From Pseudeuparius sepicola (lineage: Eukaryota; Arthropoda; Insecta; Coleoptera; Anthribidae): 64,000 nucleotides of DNA. Below the pieces are notes generated by a model that was given only the letters and a program-made list of their open reading frames with translations, was not told the DNA's origin and did not search any database. Numbering within the stretch: position 1 is the stretch's first letter; the number at the start of each line of letters is the position of its first letter. Below, in pieces: positions 12,601 through 24,600 of the stretch. The stretch spans positions 113,574,035-113,638,034 of the forward strand of contig OY987298.1 in NCBI GenBank assembly GCA_963920635.1, written 5' to 3'. The translations under genes were made by a program, and so were the position numbers.

Positions 12601-15600
12601 AAATTTATTTTAAATGAGTCATAGAAAATTACAACATTATGATGTATTTTTTCTCAATGTAGGCAATTTGAACCCCCAAACCATTACATCTCTGGGCTTA
12701 TGTATTGGCCTTGCTAGGTATAATGGAATCGATAGGTAGATACATGACATTAATAATGAATTAATAAATAATCAATAAATCAGTGTTATATTCTGTATTT
12801 AGGCCATTTTCAATATGAACACTTAGAAATTTTTATTTTCTTCCAAAAATCCTGCCTCTATGTAGCGGTGCCCATGAAATTTCATATGAAGTTTGTAGAC
12901 AAGTTGGAATTTGAGAGTTTTCTTGTTGGTATTTCTAAATTTCTTGTGGCTATTTTCACGTTTAATGAAAAAATATAATTTTGGAAATTGCATATTTTTT
13001 TGTACCTTGCAGCATAGACTAACGAGTAATACAGACAATTCCTTAGCGACATGTGTCAAAAGGAGACTCGCTTTTTAGCGAAATATCTTCTGAATACATG
13101 AATAATGTGCATTTTATTTGATTGTACATTAATCTACATAGCGAAGAGATTGTATTAGAACCAAATTTATGCTTAAAATACTGTCTGTCTTTCTGTAAAT
13201 TTAAATGGAGACTCGCTTATTTCTGACACATGTCCGTAAGGAGGCTTCTGTTGCAGAGCTATTTATTCTGTGCTTGCAGGCATTTTTATAATTTGACATT
13301 GAGTCATTTTTGTAAGAAGTAGTGAGCCCAGAAATTTGGTCACACTTAAACATATTTTCAACTTTCGACAACAGAATTTTACTTAGTTTTATTTTTCGGA
13401 AATTAGACAATATAATGTTTTCTCTTTTAGATTCCCAAGCAGTTGCTTGCTTTATATTCGGAATTATTGGGTACAAATCCAGCAGCTAGGCCTAACCCAG
13501 CTGATATAATAACCAGATGTCGAAAACTCGGAGGTTATTTTAAAAATGATCTAGTCGATACGCTGTTATTTTTAGAGGAAATACAAATTAAGGATAAAAA
13601 CGAGAAAAATAGATTTTTCTCAAACCTGACGCCACACTTAGACAATTTCCCTGACAATGTTTGTAAACACAAAATTTTACCGCAACTTATCACAGCTTTT
13701 GAATATGGAGATGCGGGATCTGCAGTTTTAGCACCCATGTTTAAGGTAAAGTTGTTGAGAGGTTGAGTATTTGTTAGATTGCCAATTGTTACTACTTGTG
13801 CAGCTGGGACGGCTGTTGGATGAAGCAGAATATCAAAAGAAGATAGTGCCATGTGTAGTAAAATTATTTGGTAGTAATGATAGAGCAACAAGGTCAAGGC
13901 TACTCCAGCAGTTGGAGCACTTTATAGGCCATTTGCAAGCCTGCACAGTTAATGATCAAATATTCCCACAAGTTGCTCATGGATTTATGGACACCAATCC
14001 TACTATTCGAGAGCAGACTGTCAAAGTACGTATTTAGGTATCCTAAGGGCACAGAAAATAGTATATTTTCTGTGATAAGGGTGCCGCCAGTCATTTTGCT
14101 AAGAGGTGGTGAATTTCTTTCGATATGTACAAAGTTTCATTGTAAATGTGAACACCTCTTTAAGATCCTAATTTTTGAGATACCAAACTGCACAGTCTAA
14201 TATGATTTATTTTATACCCCAAAAAATCATATTTGGCAAGTTTTTATCAATTTTTTATAAGAAATAGTAAGCTTTTCCAATTTTCATGAAAATTATAATA
14301 AATGAGGGAGTTTTCAATGATTCTGACCAATTTATACAGGGTGATTCAGGCATGATGTAAACCATTTTCACCACACATTGAGAGAGGTCTATTTCAATGG
14401 AAAATGCGGAAGAATTTTTTTCTCGAAATTTAAAATGTGGGGTAAATGAACCTTAATACCCAAGTAACTGGCACACACATTTGTATCACAATTTTTAAAT
14501 TGCACGAGAATATTGCTAAAGTAAGTGCTTATTGAACCATCCTACAATTTGGGAGAAGTCACATTCTGCTTTTTTCTTTAAATCGCACCATGTTTTATCT
14601 GTGTAAATGACAAGAGGCATCATCAGCAAAGCAAATCATATCCCCTGCTGTTGTTATTTTAAACAGATTGTTAATATATACATTAAAGAAAATGGGCCCC
14701 AATATAGTACCTTGGGGTACTCCGCAATGCACAACCTCCGCCGAACTAAGGACACCTCCAACATTCACCTGTTGGGTTCGACCCAAAAGATATGTTTTTA
14801 TCAATTGTAAGACGGTGATCCAAAGTATTTAGCAAGTTCTGATGATCCACTGTGTCAAACGCCTTTGCACGTTTTCATTTTTTATTGTTTTTTATAAGCA
14901 ACAAAACAGCCTGACAGTGGTTATTCTGACATGATTGTTTAGTTTACTGACTGGCCGGCCACTAGACGCTGGCGGTGTTGGCTGTCAGTGTTGGCGCATC
15001 AGGTGGGCCAGTAATTCAACGTTTAAAGATTACTTATACGGGACAGTAAGTTCAGGCAGCGCTGGATAGATGGCGATGGCTCCACTCATCTCGGAAAGTA
15101 GGAGGATTTTTTTTGTGAATAGTTATTTAACCGCAGATAATTCATATCAGTGAAATTATTATTATTCTTACAAAAGTAGTCACAATTCGTTTTAGTGCTA
15201 AGTTAAAGTTTCGTTGATGTAAACTAACTGCGGTTGAATAACTATTCCCAGAACAAAATCAATGGTCGGGTGGTGGCGGTAGCACGCGGTAGGAAGGAAC
15301 AGTACCGACTGTAACGCTCTATAGCGACTGTGGCGACTAAGCGACTCAGTCTTGTCAATATCTACACGTGTGTGGACCATGCCGTGTGAAAAGTTCTGTG
15401 ATTCGTAAGGCCATGAACTTATACCTACTGAAGTTGAAAGTAAACAGTTTTAATTTTGATGCAAATTTGCACATGTTGTGCTTAGTTTTGTGTTTTGTCT
15501 GCAAACAACGTGCATCTGTTGTGGGAAACTAAGAGCTCCCTATACTCCTACACTCCCGCTAATTACTGTTGATTCACATTGAAAAATCAAATTCACTTAG

Positions 15601-18600
15601 ACTATGCATACATTTTTTGAAATATCTGGGAAAAAGTACAAAGTAAATTTACCATAATATATGTTGTGCAACTGGCAACTCCATGCCCCGGGGTCGATAG
15701 CCTTGACCCGCGAGTTTAACAGCTGATCTGGTGAACGCCGTTAAAAAGGGGTTTTAATACACTTCTGAAAAAAAATTGGTTGACTTTTGATTTTTTTTAT
15801 TTCAAATTCATATGAAGCTATTTTTTTCCCACCTGTGGTTTAATTTTTTACATCATGACTGAATCACCTTGTAATTATAAAAAAATTGATAAAAAATGTA
15901 TAGATTGTACACACTAGGCTAACTTGCTTAGTTGCAGTGTCTTTTTTCAAGAAGCAGGACTCTTTATAAAGAATGACTTTTTCGATATAGGTAGGTAGGT
16001 ACCTATTGAAAATTAAAATTGTTTTTCTTCTTTGTAAACCTATAGATTAGCATAGGTTTCCCAGAAAAGCCAAAAACTAAGTAATGAAACACAAATAGGT
16101 ATTGTAAAAATATATTTTTATATAAATAAAACTGATGGAACAATAAAAACCAATCTCTTAAATAAATAAAAACGAAAATAACAGGTAGGTATCATATAAA
16201 TGAAGTCACTTGGAACAGCATAAAAATGCTTGGCAGCATTTGCTTTGTAAAACAAGACCGAGTCTTAGGCGGCACACGGCCCTTATAATATTATAAACAT
16301 TTTATTTAAATGTTCTAAAAATAATAAAATAAACTTTGAAATAATTCAAACCAAAGCAAACCAATAATTTTGTTTCACGCAAAACAACCACCACACAAAA
16401 ATCTATATACAAAACCAAAATCTATAAAATAAAGCGCAATCCTTATCTCTGTGCACGGCACTAGTTATACTGGCCTAATTGGCCTACATAGACACCTGGT
16501 CCGTGGATCTCCGAAATGCCGACCAATCAAATCTCTATGCTCGCTTTCTTATTGGCTGCCTCCTTTACTAGGTACACATCGGCCGCATAAAAACCTTTGA
16601 ATTTTATACGGGTGATTTCTGCTGATAAGTCTGGTATTTTTACCAGTAGCAGAGCATGGTAAATGCTATGAAATAGATCGCGCTCCGTATATAACTGTAC
16701 CAAGTGAGTTCATTTATATTTTACCAGGGTAGCTCAAGAACAGGTGCCTCATCAATAAAATACGAGACAAAACACTTTTTTAACCATATTAAACCGAACC
16801 TGGTATTAGTAGTAAAAACAGATGAAGGAGACAGAGAAGATAGATATTGTAGTAACATCAAGTGACTGCATGCTCGCCTAATATAATATCACCAATACTT
16901 GCATGGGTTACACTGTTCGATGGCTGGCCACTTGTACAGCGAAATGCGGTGGATAGACGTGCCATAATTTCACAGATCTTAGGATATACTTGCATAAATA
17001 GTTATAATCGATATGGCTTTTTAGAGACCTTTTGACAATATAAAATGGTGCATTAACCTTTACGTTGTGTTTGATGACAGCCTTAAAGAAACCTTAAAAG
17101 TGAAATATTATGTTGCTTGTAGAATATGTATATTTTTGAAATGCTTATGTCCTATATTCTTTTTGTAATGCCAATTAGAGTTTTTTTATGCTGTTTCAAG
17201 TGACTTTAGCAATACTATACCAACAAATAAAATAATCGTTATTTAATTACCAAGGCACTGAAGTTCAACTTGTTATGACCCATGTGGAATTTAGTTGCCG
17301 AGGCCTCTGGAGGTTTCACCCATCCATGAACCAACTGCGCGCGGCGTTGCTTGACTTTGCCGATCGCTCTACCTAGGTCAAGTATGACGAGGCACGGCGC
17401 TTCCCAACAGAAACTCCAAACTGCTGCCTGTTGTGCATGTTGAGATTATTGGTATTTTCTAAACACCAAAAACTTCCCGACCATACCCAGTATATACAGG
17501 GTGGAACTGAATCATGGTACACCCCACTTTTTTCCCTTGTTTTTTGAGATACAATTTTGAAATTTGGCATGTCGATGTTACTTTATAAATGTCACTTTTT
17601 GACGTGTAAATTCATTTATTTCCACTTCCGGTTTTACCGGAAGTGACATTCACTTTTGTCTTTTAAATAGAACACCCTGTATATTATTTGAGTTTCGGAT
17701 TCTTCTCAATGTACTGAAACCAACGATGCCTGACAAGTGACATTTTTCCTGACAGAAAGTGGTTTTTCTTTAACTTATTTGGATTTGTAATAATTGCAAA
17801 TCCAAATAAGTTAATTGTTAATTGTAATAATTGCAAACCCAAATAAGTTAAAGAAAAACCACTTTCTATCAGCCAAAATATCACTTGTGAGGCATCGTTG
17901 GTTTCAGTACATCGAGGAGAATCCGAAACTCAAATAATATACAGGGTGTTCCATTTAAAAAACAAAAGTGAATGTCACTTCCGGTTAAACCGGAAGCGGA
18001 AATAAATGCATTTACACGTCAAAAAGTGACATTTATAAAGTAACATCAACATGCCAAATTTCAAAATTGTATCTCAAAAAACAAGGGAAAAAAGTGGGGT
18101 GTACCATGATTCAGTTCCACCCTGTATAATAATTTAGGTTATCGACTCACTTGTTAACCTTATTCTACTGATATGAAGTCTCACTTCTAAAATAGTTTCT
18201 AGTTGTTTCCACAAAATATAAAGGATGCTATTTCTAGAAACGTATAGAAAACTCTAGAAAAACAGTTTAAGAGATTAGTAGTTCTGTAAATAAGGAGAAT
18301 AATGAGGAGATATAAGAAAGTCAGGAAATCTAAGGATAAAGGAAACAAAGAAAAAGAACCATTCCATATGTTTATCATGTCAGATTGATATTCAAACCTA
18401 CTAAAATATTTATACTGATATGAATACTGCTATAGGTAACAATGTCGCAATGTGTACGAAAAGTTAAATGGGCCTTTATTGGCCTGGTTTTGAATATTTG
18501 GTCACTTTTGACAGGCGATGATGTTTGATGTTTACATCTCGTCAAGGCCTACTTATTGAATAAATTGTACAATAATGGGCTACTTCAGTGCCGATTTCTG

Positions 18601-21600
18601 AGCTTTTAATGACGATTTTGAGACACTTCACTGCCAATTTCAAGAAAAATAAGATTTTATACTGTATAGCTTATTTTATTTTTGCGGAGTGCAATAGTCG
18701 CTCTTCGGGCACTATTTTTATAACGCTTATTTCTGTTTACGTCTGATTTTTCCTTAGGATAGAGTAATATCTTTATTTACAGTGGGCTTCCTTATAGCCT
18801 CTTTTGTTTTTAGAAGAGGAAATCAGACTCCTGGCAGAACGGATGCTTATATGCCAGTTTGTTAGAGTGGTATACTCCGCTATGCTCAGATAACATTCAG
18901 TCAGAGAAAATAATTTTCCAAAGTTCAGTAGTGTATTGAGGATAGGGTACAAGTAAATAGTCGAAGAAGGTTTACACGGTTTATCAGCTACAGTAATTAA
19001 GCGTTAGGTGGCCCTGAGAGGTCCACGAGTAATTTGGAAGCAAGAAACAGGCAAATAAGTTTCTATTCTATAATCTAAGTTGGCTAGGTTAAAGAGCCGG
19101 TCAACCAACAACAAAAAATTCAAATGCCAAGCAAGCTCAAAAACATTCAGGTTGTCAAATAGCAAGCTTTTAATAGAAAAAGAAAATCACACAATTAGCT
19201 AACCCTATCCTAGTTAGATTTGTTTCTTTTGGCAAAATGGAACTAAAGGCCGCATAAGATGGATGTTGGTCAAAGATCACTCGTTCCTCCAACAGGTTAT
19301 AGGATATTAGGACGGGAAAGGTCGGTGGGAACAATCTAAACCTAAGTATTCCCACCAGGAAGTAAGAGGGCCTTCTTGGCAGCCTATTTAGGTGGTCTGG
19401 GTGGTGCCGCCTAGCGGTGAGTGCGCTCGTGTCCTTCACCCCTTTGATAAAACAATAAATTATTGTTAAGCGGCGGAAAGCCAAAAAGTAACCACAAAGT
19501 TTAACTAAATGAAATTAAAACAAAGAACATAGGTCTCCTATGCAAAAAAATAATCATCGGTGCAGGGGCGGATGGGCACCCAAAAGGCCCACCGGGAAGA
19601 ATATGGCGAGGGCCATTTCTTAATAAACATTTTCTTTACCCCTCTCCCTTAGAATAACATTGTAACATATTTTTCTTACATTTTATTAACAAAAAACTCG
19701 TTGGTACAAAAAAAAAACAAAAAAGGAACTATGTCAGAATCTTCTTTGTGGAATCGGACATCATAAGAATCAGCTATCGATAACATCAGAGAATCCCAAA
19801 TTAATAAAAAAATTGCCAATTCATTTTTTAAACTATCTATGGAAATTGCAGCATCATAGATAACAAGTTTTTTGTGGTCCCGTATCTAGCGAAAATTTTG
19901 GGCGTTCAGGATCGGCTCAAGCTTTTGTGGGGCTGGGTGCCGGATAAAAGTGCGGAGCCCTGACAAGGAATTATTTAAGCCATTAAGAACAAATTTTTGA
20001 AAATTGGTACGAGTTAAATTAACGATTTCGAAAAATACGTTTTTAAAACAATTTATTTTGACAGTTACAACGGGGCAGCGTCTACTGCTACAAGACAAGA
20101 TAGAACTGATTAACAATAGAGCAAAGCTTACATATATAGGGATACAAAATGCAACTTAGCCTACACGTGCCCGCGCACTCAGCACTTTGTCTGCACTTTA
20201 ACACAATCAGGACCATTGTTCATAGCGACGTAACTCCTCCCTCTTTAAGACGAAAATATCAACCTGGAGGGTTGTTTTTCCGTTTCCTTCTCCACCATTT
20301 CAAATTTGACTTGTCCTCTTCTTTTCTTGAATTTTCTTTGATATATTTTCCATCCAATATATCCAGTAAGTAATAGAAAAATAATAATGATGCTTGTAGC
20401 GAATCCATAGCTGAGGGTATGTATCTTCTGAATATCGGGGACTTGCAATAGTGTAGACTTTTCCTGAAGCTTGTGAATATTTTCTAAGTTAATAGTTTGG
20501 AGTTGAAGTGGCTTCGCTCGTAGGTAGTTAAAGTTGAGGTCATTTATTCCAATTTCTGGTAAATTAAACGGTTTTCCATTTATTTCTTCATTTTTATTAA
20601 TAAATTGGAAATCTTTGATTTTGATTTCACAATTTCCTGGCAAATGTATCAAATTAGGTTCGCTGATAATTTTGATTTCTTCTTTCTTTTGACAATTTGT
20701 TGAAATTTTGAGTGTTTCTTCGGCAGGAATAGCAATAATGTATTCACTATTGATTGCTTGGATTATTGGGTTTATTATGTTAATTGGTAAACCATGACAA
20801 AACTTTCCTTCGGCTTCCTTTATCATGGAAATTATGCATTCGTTTGAGTGAGGCCTGAGTGAATTTTGACAAATATACATATTTTCAACCTTGGGACATT
20901 CCTCGTTCTGGAACTGTTGTTGGTTCGAGCCAAGTATAAGGTAAGGGTGACTCGGGATAACAATTGAATTTTTAATTGGGATTGGGAACAATGGATATGT
21001 TTGAAATTTTTCGTGTGAAAATATTGGAAAATGAATTGCAAATATAATTTTATCATTATTAAAGTTTACTTGTATTCCAGCGAGTTCATAATAAGAAATT
21101 ACATTTTTTAATCTTAAAATGGATTCAATAGAGTATAAATTTTTCAAATATTTAATCATGGAACGTAATTGCAATGCAGAAATTATTGAACTATGTAAAG
21201 TATTAAGTTTTGCGAACATTATCGCGTTTTCCAAATTATCGAGAAAAGTTATGAGATTTTGACAATTAAGAATAGTTTGATCCAAAATGTTTTGTGCTAA
21301 ATATGCAGAAATATCGTTAATGGTTTTATTGATATTAACCTCAAAATTTTCTAATTTTTCTTTTATCAAATTTTGATTTGATTGCAAAATTGTTATAGTA
21401 GAATTATAATTATCAATAAGTTGCTTTGTTAATGAGATTTGTAGAGAAACTTCCTTCGTAAAGGATTGCTGATTATTTTGAAGTGCGTAAATCGCTTTAT
21501 CATACTTTTCACCATCATCAGAATCTAGTGTGCCAAAAAGCCATTTTGAAGCTTTACCTACGATATTTATTAAACCTCTCTTACTTCTATTATGGGGAGT

Positions 21601-24600
21601 AATATTATCTAATTTTCTTTCTACTTCCATTATTAAATATTCTACATGTTGTAGTAGGTTATATAAAACATTAGAATAGGAGTTAGTAGCGATTTCTGAT
21701 ATATTATTTTTATCTAAAGATAATTTCATGATGCTATAAAATTTACGCATATTATTTAATTGATTAATTATAGGATTAATTTTAATATAGTGAATAAAAG
21801 TGTGTTTTGTTTCAGTAATTTTTGTATCTCCTAACTGGAAAGGTAGTAAAGGAGTTTTTATAGGTGTAAAAGTCATTTCAGTCGTCGTTGTCAGTGTCAA
21901 AACTGGAGTCAAGATTAATAATGTTGTCGTCAGGGACAGCATAACTGCAGGAAGGAATTGTATCAATGTCAATATCCTGTAAACAAGGGTTTAAATTAGA
22001 TTTTGGGCGTTTTAGTTGCGATTTGTGAATAATTTTGCCATCGGATGTTTTGACTTTTGTCCCTAAATCTTCCTTAATTTCGATTTTCGTATGTTTTGGT
22101 TTGGTTTTATCCCTTAATGACGCTTTATTTTTCTAGAATTGAACAGTACAAGGTTCGTAATTTTGTGGTTCTTCCCTATCCTTGTTGTGGCTTGTATTTT
22201 GTTTATGTTTTTCGCTCATCTATGTACTGGTTTAGTATTATTTCATCTGTGATGTCGAATGGGTCGAGGGCACTGGTGTGACCGTTAATAATATCAAAAG
22301 GCCTTTGTTTTGTCGTACTATGAACAGAATTATTGTAACCTAATATAGCATACTGCATTAATTGTTTTATTTCCGAGTTCGGATGAGTAAGTTTTAGTAC
22401 GCGTATACTATCAAGTAGCGTATTATGTAATCTTTCTATATTACTATTACTGTTCGAGTTACCGGGTGTCGTAAAATGTAGATTTGCATTATGAAGTTTA
22501 CAAAAATCAGTAAGAAGACTTGTTTTGAACCCAGTACCGTTATCACATGTTATGGATTTTGGTATTCCAAAGTGTGATACAAAATTAAAAATTCCATCCA
22601 TTACATCAGGTGAATTACATGATTCTAAAGGATAAGCTTGAGCGTATTTTGAAAAAGCATCAATTATTGTCAAATACTTTCTTCCTAAAATTTGAAAAGT
22701 GTCCATATGTATGGATTCAAAAGGTTGTGACGGAGTTGTAGTTTATATCAAAATCTTCAAAAATATCTTAAAATCTTCAAAAATAACTTAAAATCTTCAA
22801 AAATATCGTAAAAAATAAGGAATAAAATAGGAATCCAAAGGAACACTTGACTCTTACCAAAAGCTGGTTCTGGTCGCCGGCCAAAGTCCTAAGGTGAGCA
22901 ATATCTTGTCTGTAGCTCCTGCGGTGTTGGCTGCCAGGGGTTGATCCAGGGGCTGCTGCTGCGATGCCTCGAAGATCAGGTTGTTGGACGACGTCTTCAA
23001 GATAAAAATCTTTCAGCTTCTCGCGACCCGGTAGAATGCGGTGCCAATACCGTGGGGATTCCAAACTACGGTCGCGGAAACTGGACGCACATCCTACCGA
23101 CTACGCCAGTTCAATTAACGATTTCGAAAAATACGTTTTTAAAACAATTTATTTTGACAGTTACAACAGGGCAGCGTCTACTGCTACAAGACAAGAGAGA
23201 ACTGATTAACAATAGAGCAAAGCTTAAATATATAGGGATACAAAAATGCAACTTAGCCTACACGTGCCCGCGCACTCAGCACTTTGTCTGCACTTTAACA
23301 CAATCAGGACCATTGTTCATAGCGACGTAACTTACGCCACTAGAATGGTATATTTTTTTGCATGTCATTTTATAAAAAAGTAGGCTGGGGCGATGAGTTT
23401 AGATCACTTCAGTGACGTATATAGAAATTAATTTCGGGTGGGGCGGTACAATTTTTGTTAATTTCTTTCAAACAAGTGCATTTAAAATAACTCTATAAAA
23501 TGCGCCGCAGGCGAAATATTTTAGAAATGTGAAGGAAAATTACGTAAAACTAGTCTTAGGAAATCCCAATATCTTCAAATTTTCAAGCTGCAGTGAATAT
23601 TTTCAAATTCTGGAATGGTTTCGGCCCCGCCCTTTTAACTACGCTACTGACTGGATAACCCTGTACACGGGACTCGGAGGCGCGAGGCGCGGGGCCAGTC
23701 AAGGCCGCGTACGCCGCACCGTTCGCACCCGCCTAGAGCCGGCCCTGGAGGGGTTAGACCAGTGTCTGTTGAAGTTGAAATAACTTTAAGGTTTAAAAAA
23801 CCTATTTTTAAATGGTTTTTCAATAAAAAACTGAAACAGGTTTAAGTTGAACAAGTTTAACATTAAAACTTTAAAAATATTAAATATTATTTATAATAAT
23901 AGCTTCTCGCATTTATACCTATCCCTTTTCTACTTATTTTTGATTTCTCATTATTAGGGATATATTCCTACACATTCTTCGCCTGGCCTGACGACACATT
24001 TAGAATTGCCAGTAGATATGGTAAAAGTTTTTTCGTGCCACTTGCCTAACTGAACCTTTCATAAAAATAATAAATAAATCTTCAAATACAAATTAGTACT
24101 ACCTAACCTATTCATAAAAGATACTCTGGGAATACCCTATTCTCCTAATCCATGGCGCACACAGCCATGCACCACCGTTCACGGTTTATACTATTGTCGA
24201 TTGTTGCCAGTTATGTTTTATTTTATTTGAAAGTATATTCTGATGAAAAAACTCGGTACTGCACTGATCCAAAAATTATGTTTTGTTGGCAGTTTTCGGG
24301 CGGGTTTCCGTGCTCTACTGAAAATCAGTTTAATAAATCATTACACTCACTGATGCTTGGGGAGCTCGTTCTAGGGGTGGTTCAAAAGCATATAAAATGG
24401 TGGTATTTCGGGGGGGGGGGGGGTTGAACCCCCAAACCCCCCCTCAGATAAGGCCCTGGTCCCGGCTTAGCCTGGTTGGCGGGCATTTACCATCCCCGGT
24501 GAAGATGCAGCCGGGGGCCCGCCCCCGGGGGGGCCCACCGGGAAGTCTTTCGGTAGCCCGCCGGTGCCCATCCGCCCCTGCATCGGTGTGAATATAAAAA

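Larger units (their letters stand above)
14335..15873. mobile_element. Non-autonomous DNA element with TACAGGGTGATTCAG-type TIRs, copy 2
   Basis: The left end TACAGGGTGATTCAGGCATG (14335) and right end CATGACTGAATCACCTTGTA (to 15873) are inverted. It shares interior blocks with 5600-6857. It contains a LINE fragment (14590-14875) and a 130-bp inner MITE (15117-15249), so its length is inflated by later insertions. SCYL1 intron 6. Confidence 0.7.
20012..23332 (-). mobile_element. Errantivirus-like LTR retrotransposon, internally deleted, env retained
   Basis: The element reads right to left: 5' LTR 23332-23108, primer-binding site, leader, integrase remnant, env, polypurine tract, 3' LTR 20235-20012. 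The LTRs start AGTTA and end close to TAACT, and are about 98% identical by eye (four or five substitutions and one indel in about 225 bp). The 4-bp TACG repeat flanks the element (20008-20011, 23333-23336). Gag, protease, reverse transcriptase, RNase H and the front of integrase are missing; the deletion joint is probably near 22740. The errantivirus assignment rests on LTR termini, a tRNA-Ser-like primer site and an F-like Env. It sits inside the hAT element, antisense to SCYL1. Confidence 0.9.
19563..24580. mobile_element. hAT-type element, interrupted by an errantivirus
   Basis: The ends CAGGGGCGGATGGGCACC (19563) and GGTGCCCATCCGCCCCTG (to 24580) are exact inverses of hAT style (CAGGGGCGGA). 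An identical 8-bp direct repeat CATCGGTG flanks them (19555-19562 and 24581-24588). Of 5,018 bp, about 3.3 kb is the errantivirus inserted at 20008-23336. The remaining ~1.7 kb has no transposase I can recognise and includes a G14 run and GC-rich blocks (23640-23760, 24420-24560). SCYL1 intron 6. Confidence 0.88.

Noticed and set aside
19170..19484. 104-codon minus-strand frame in SCYL1 intron 6
   Set aside because: No recognisable motif and no supporting exon structure.
22777..23330. Two overlapping frames in the errantivirus leader and 5' LTR
   Set aside because: They cross the primer-binding site, leader and LTR; the non-coding roles explain the sequence.
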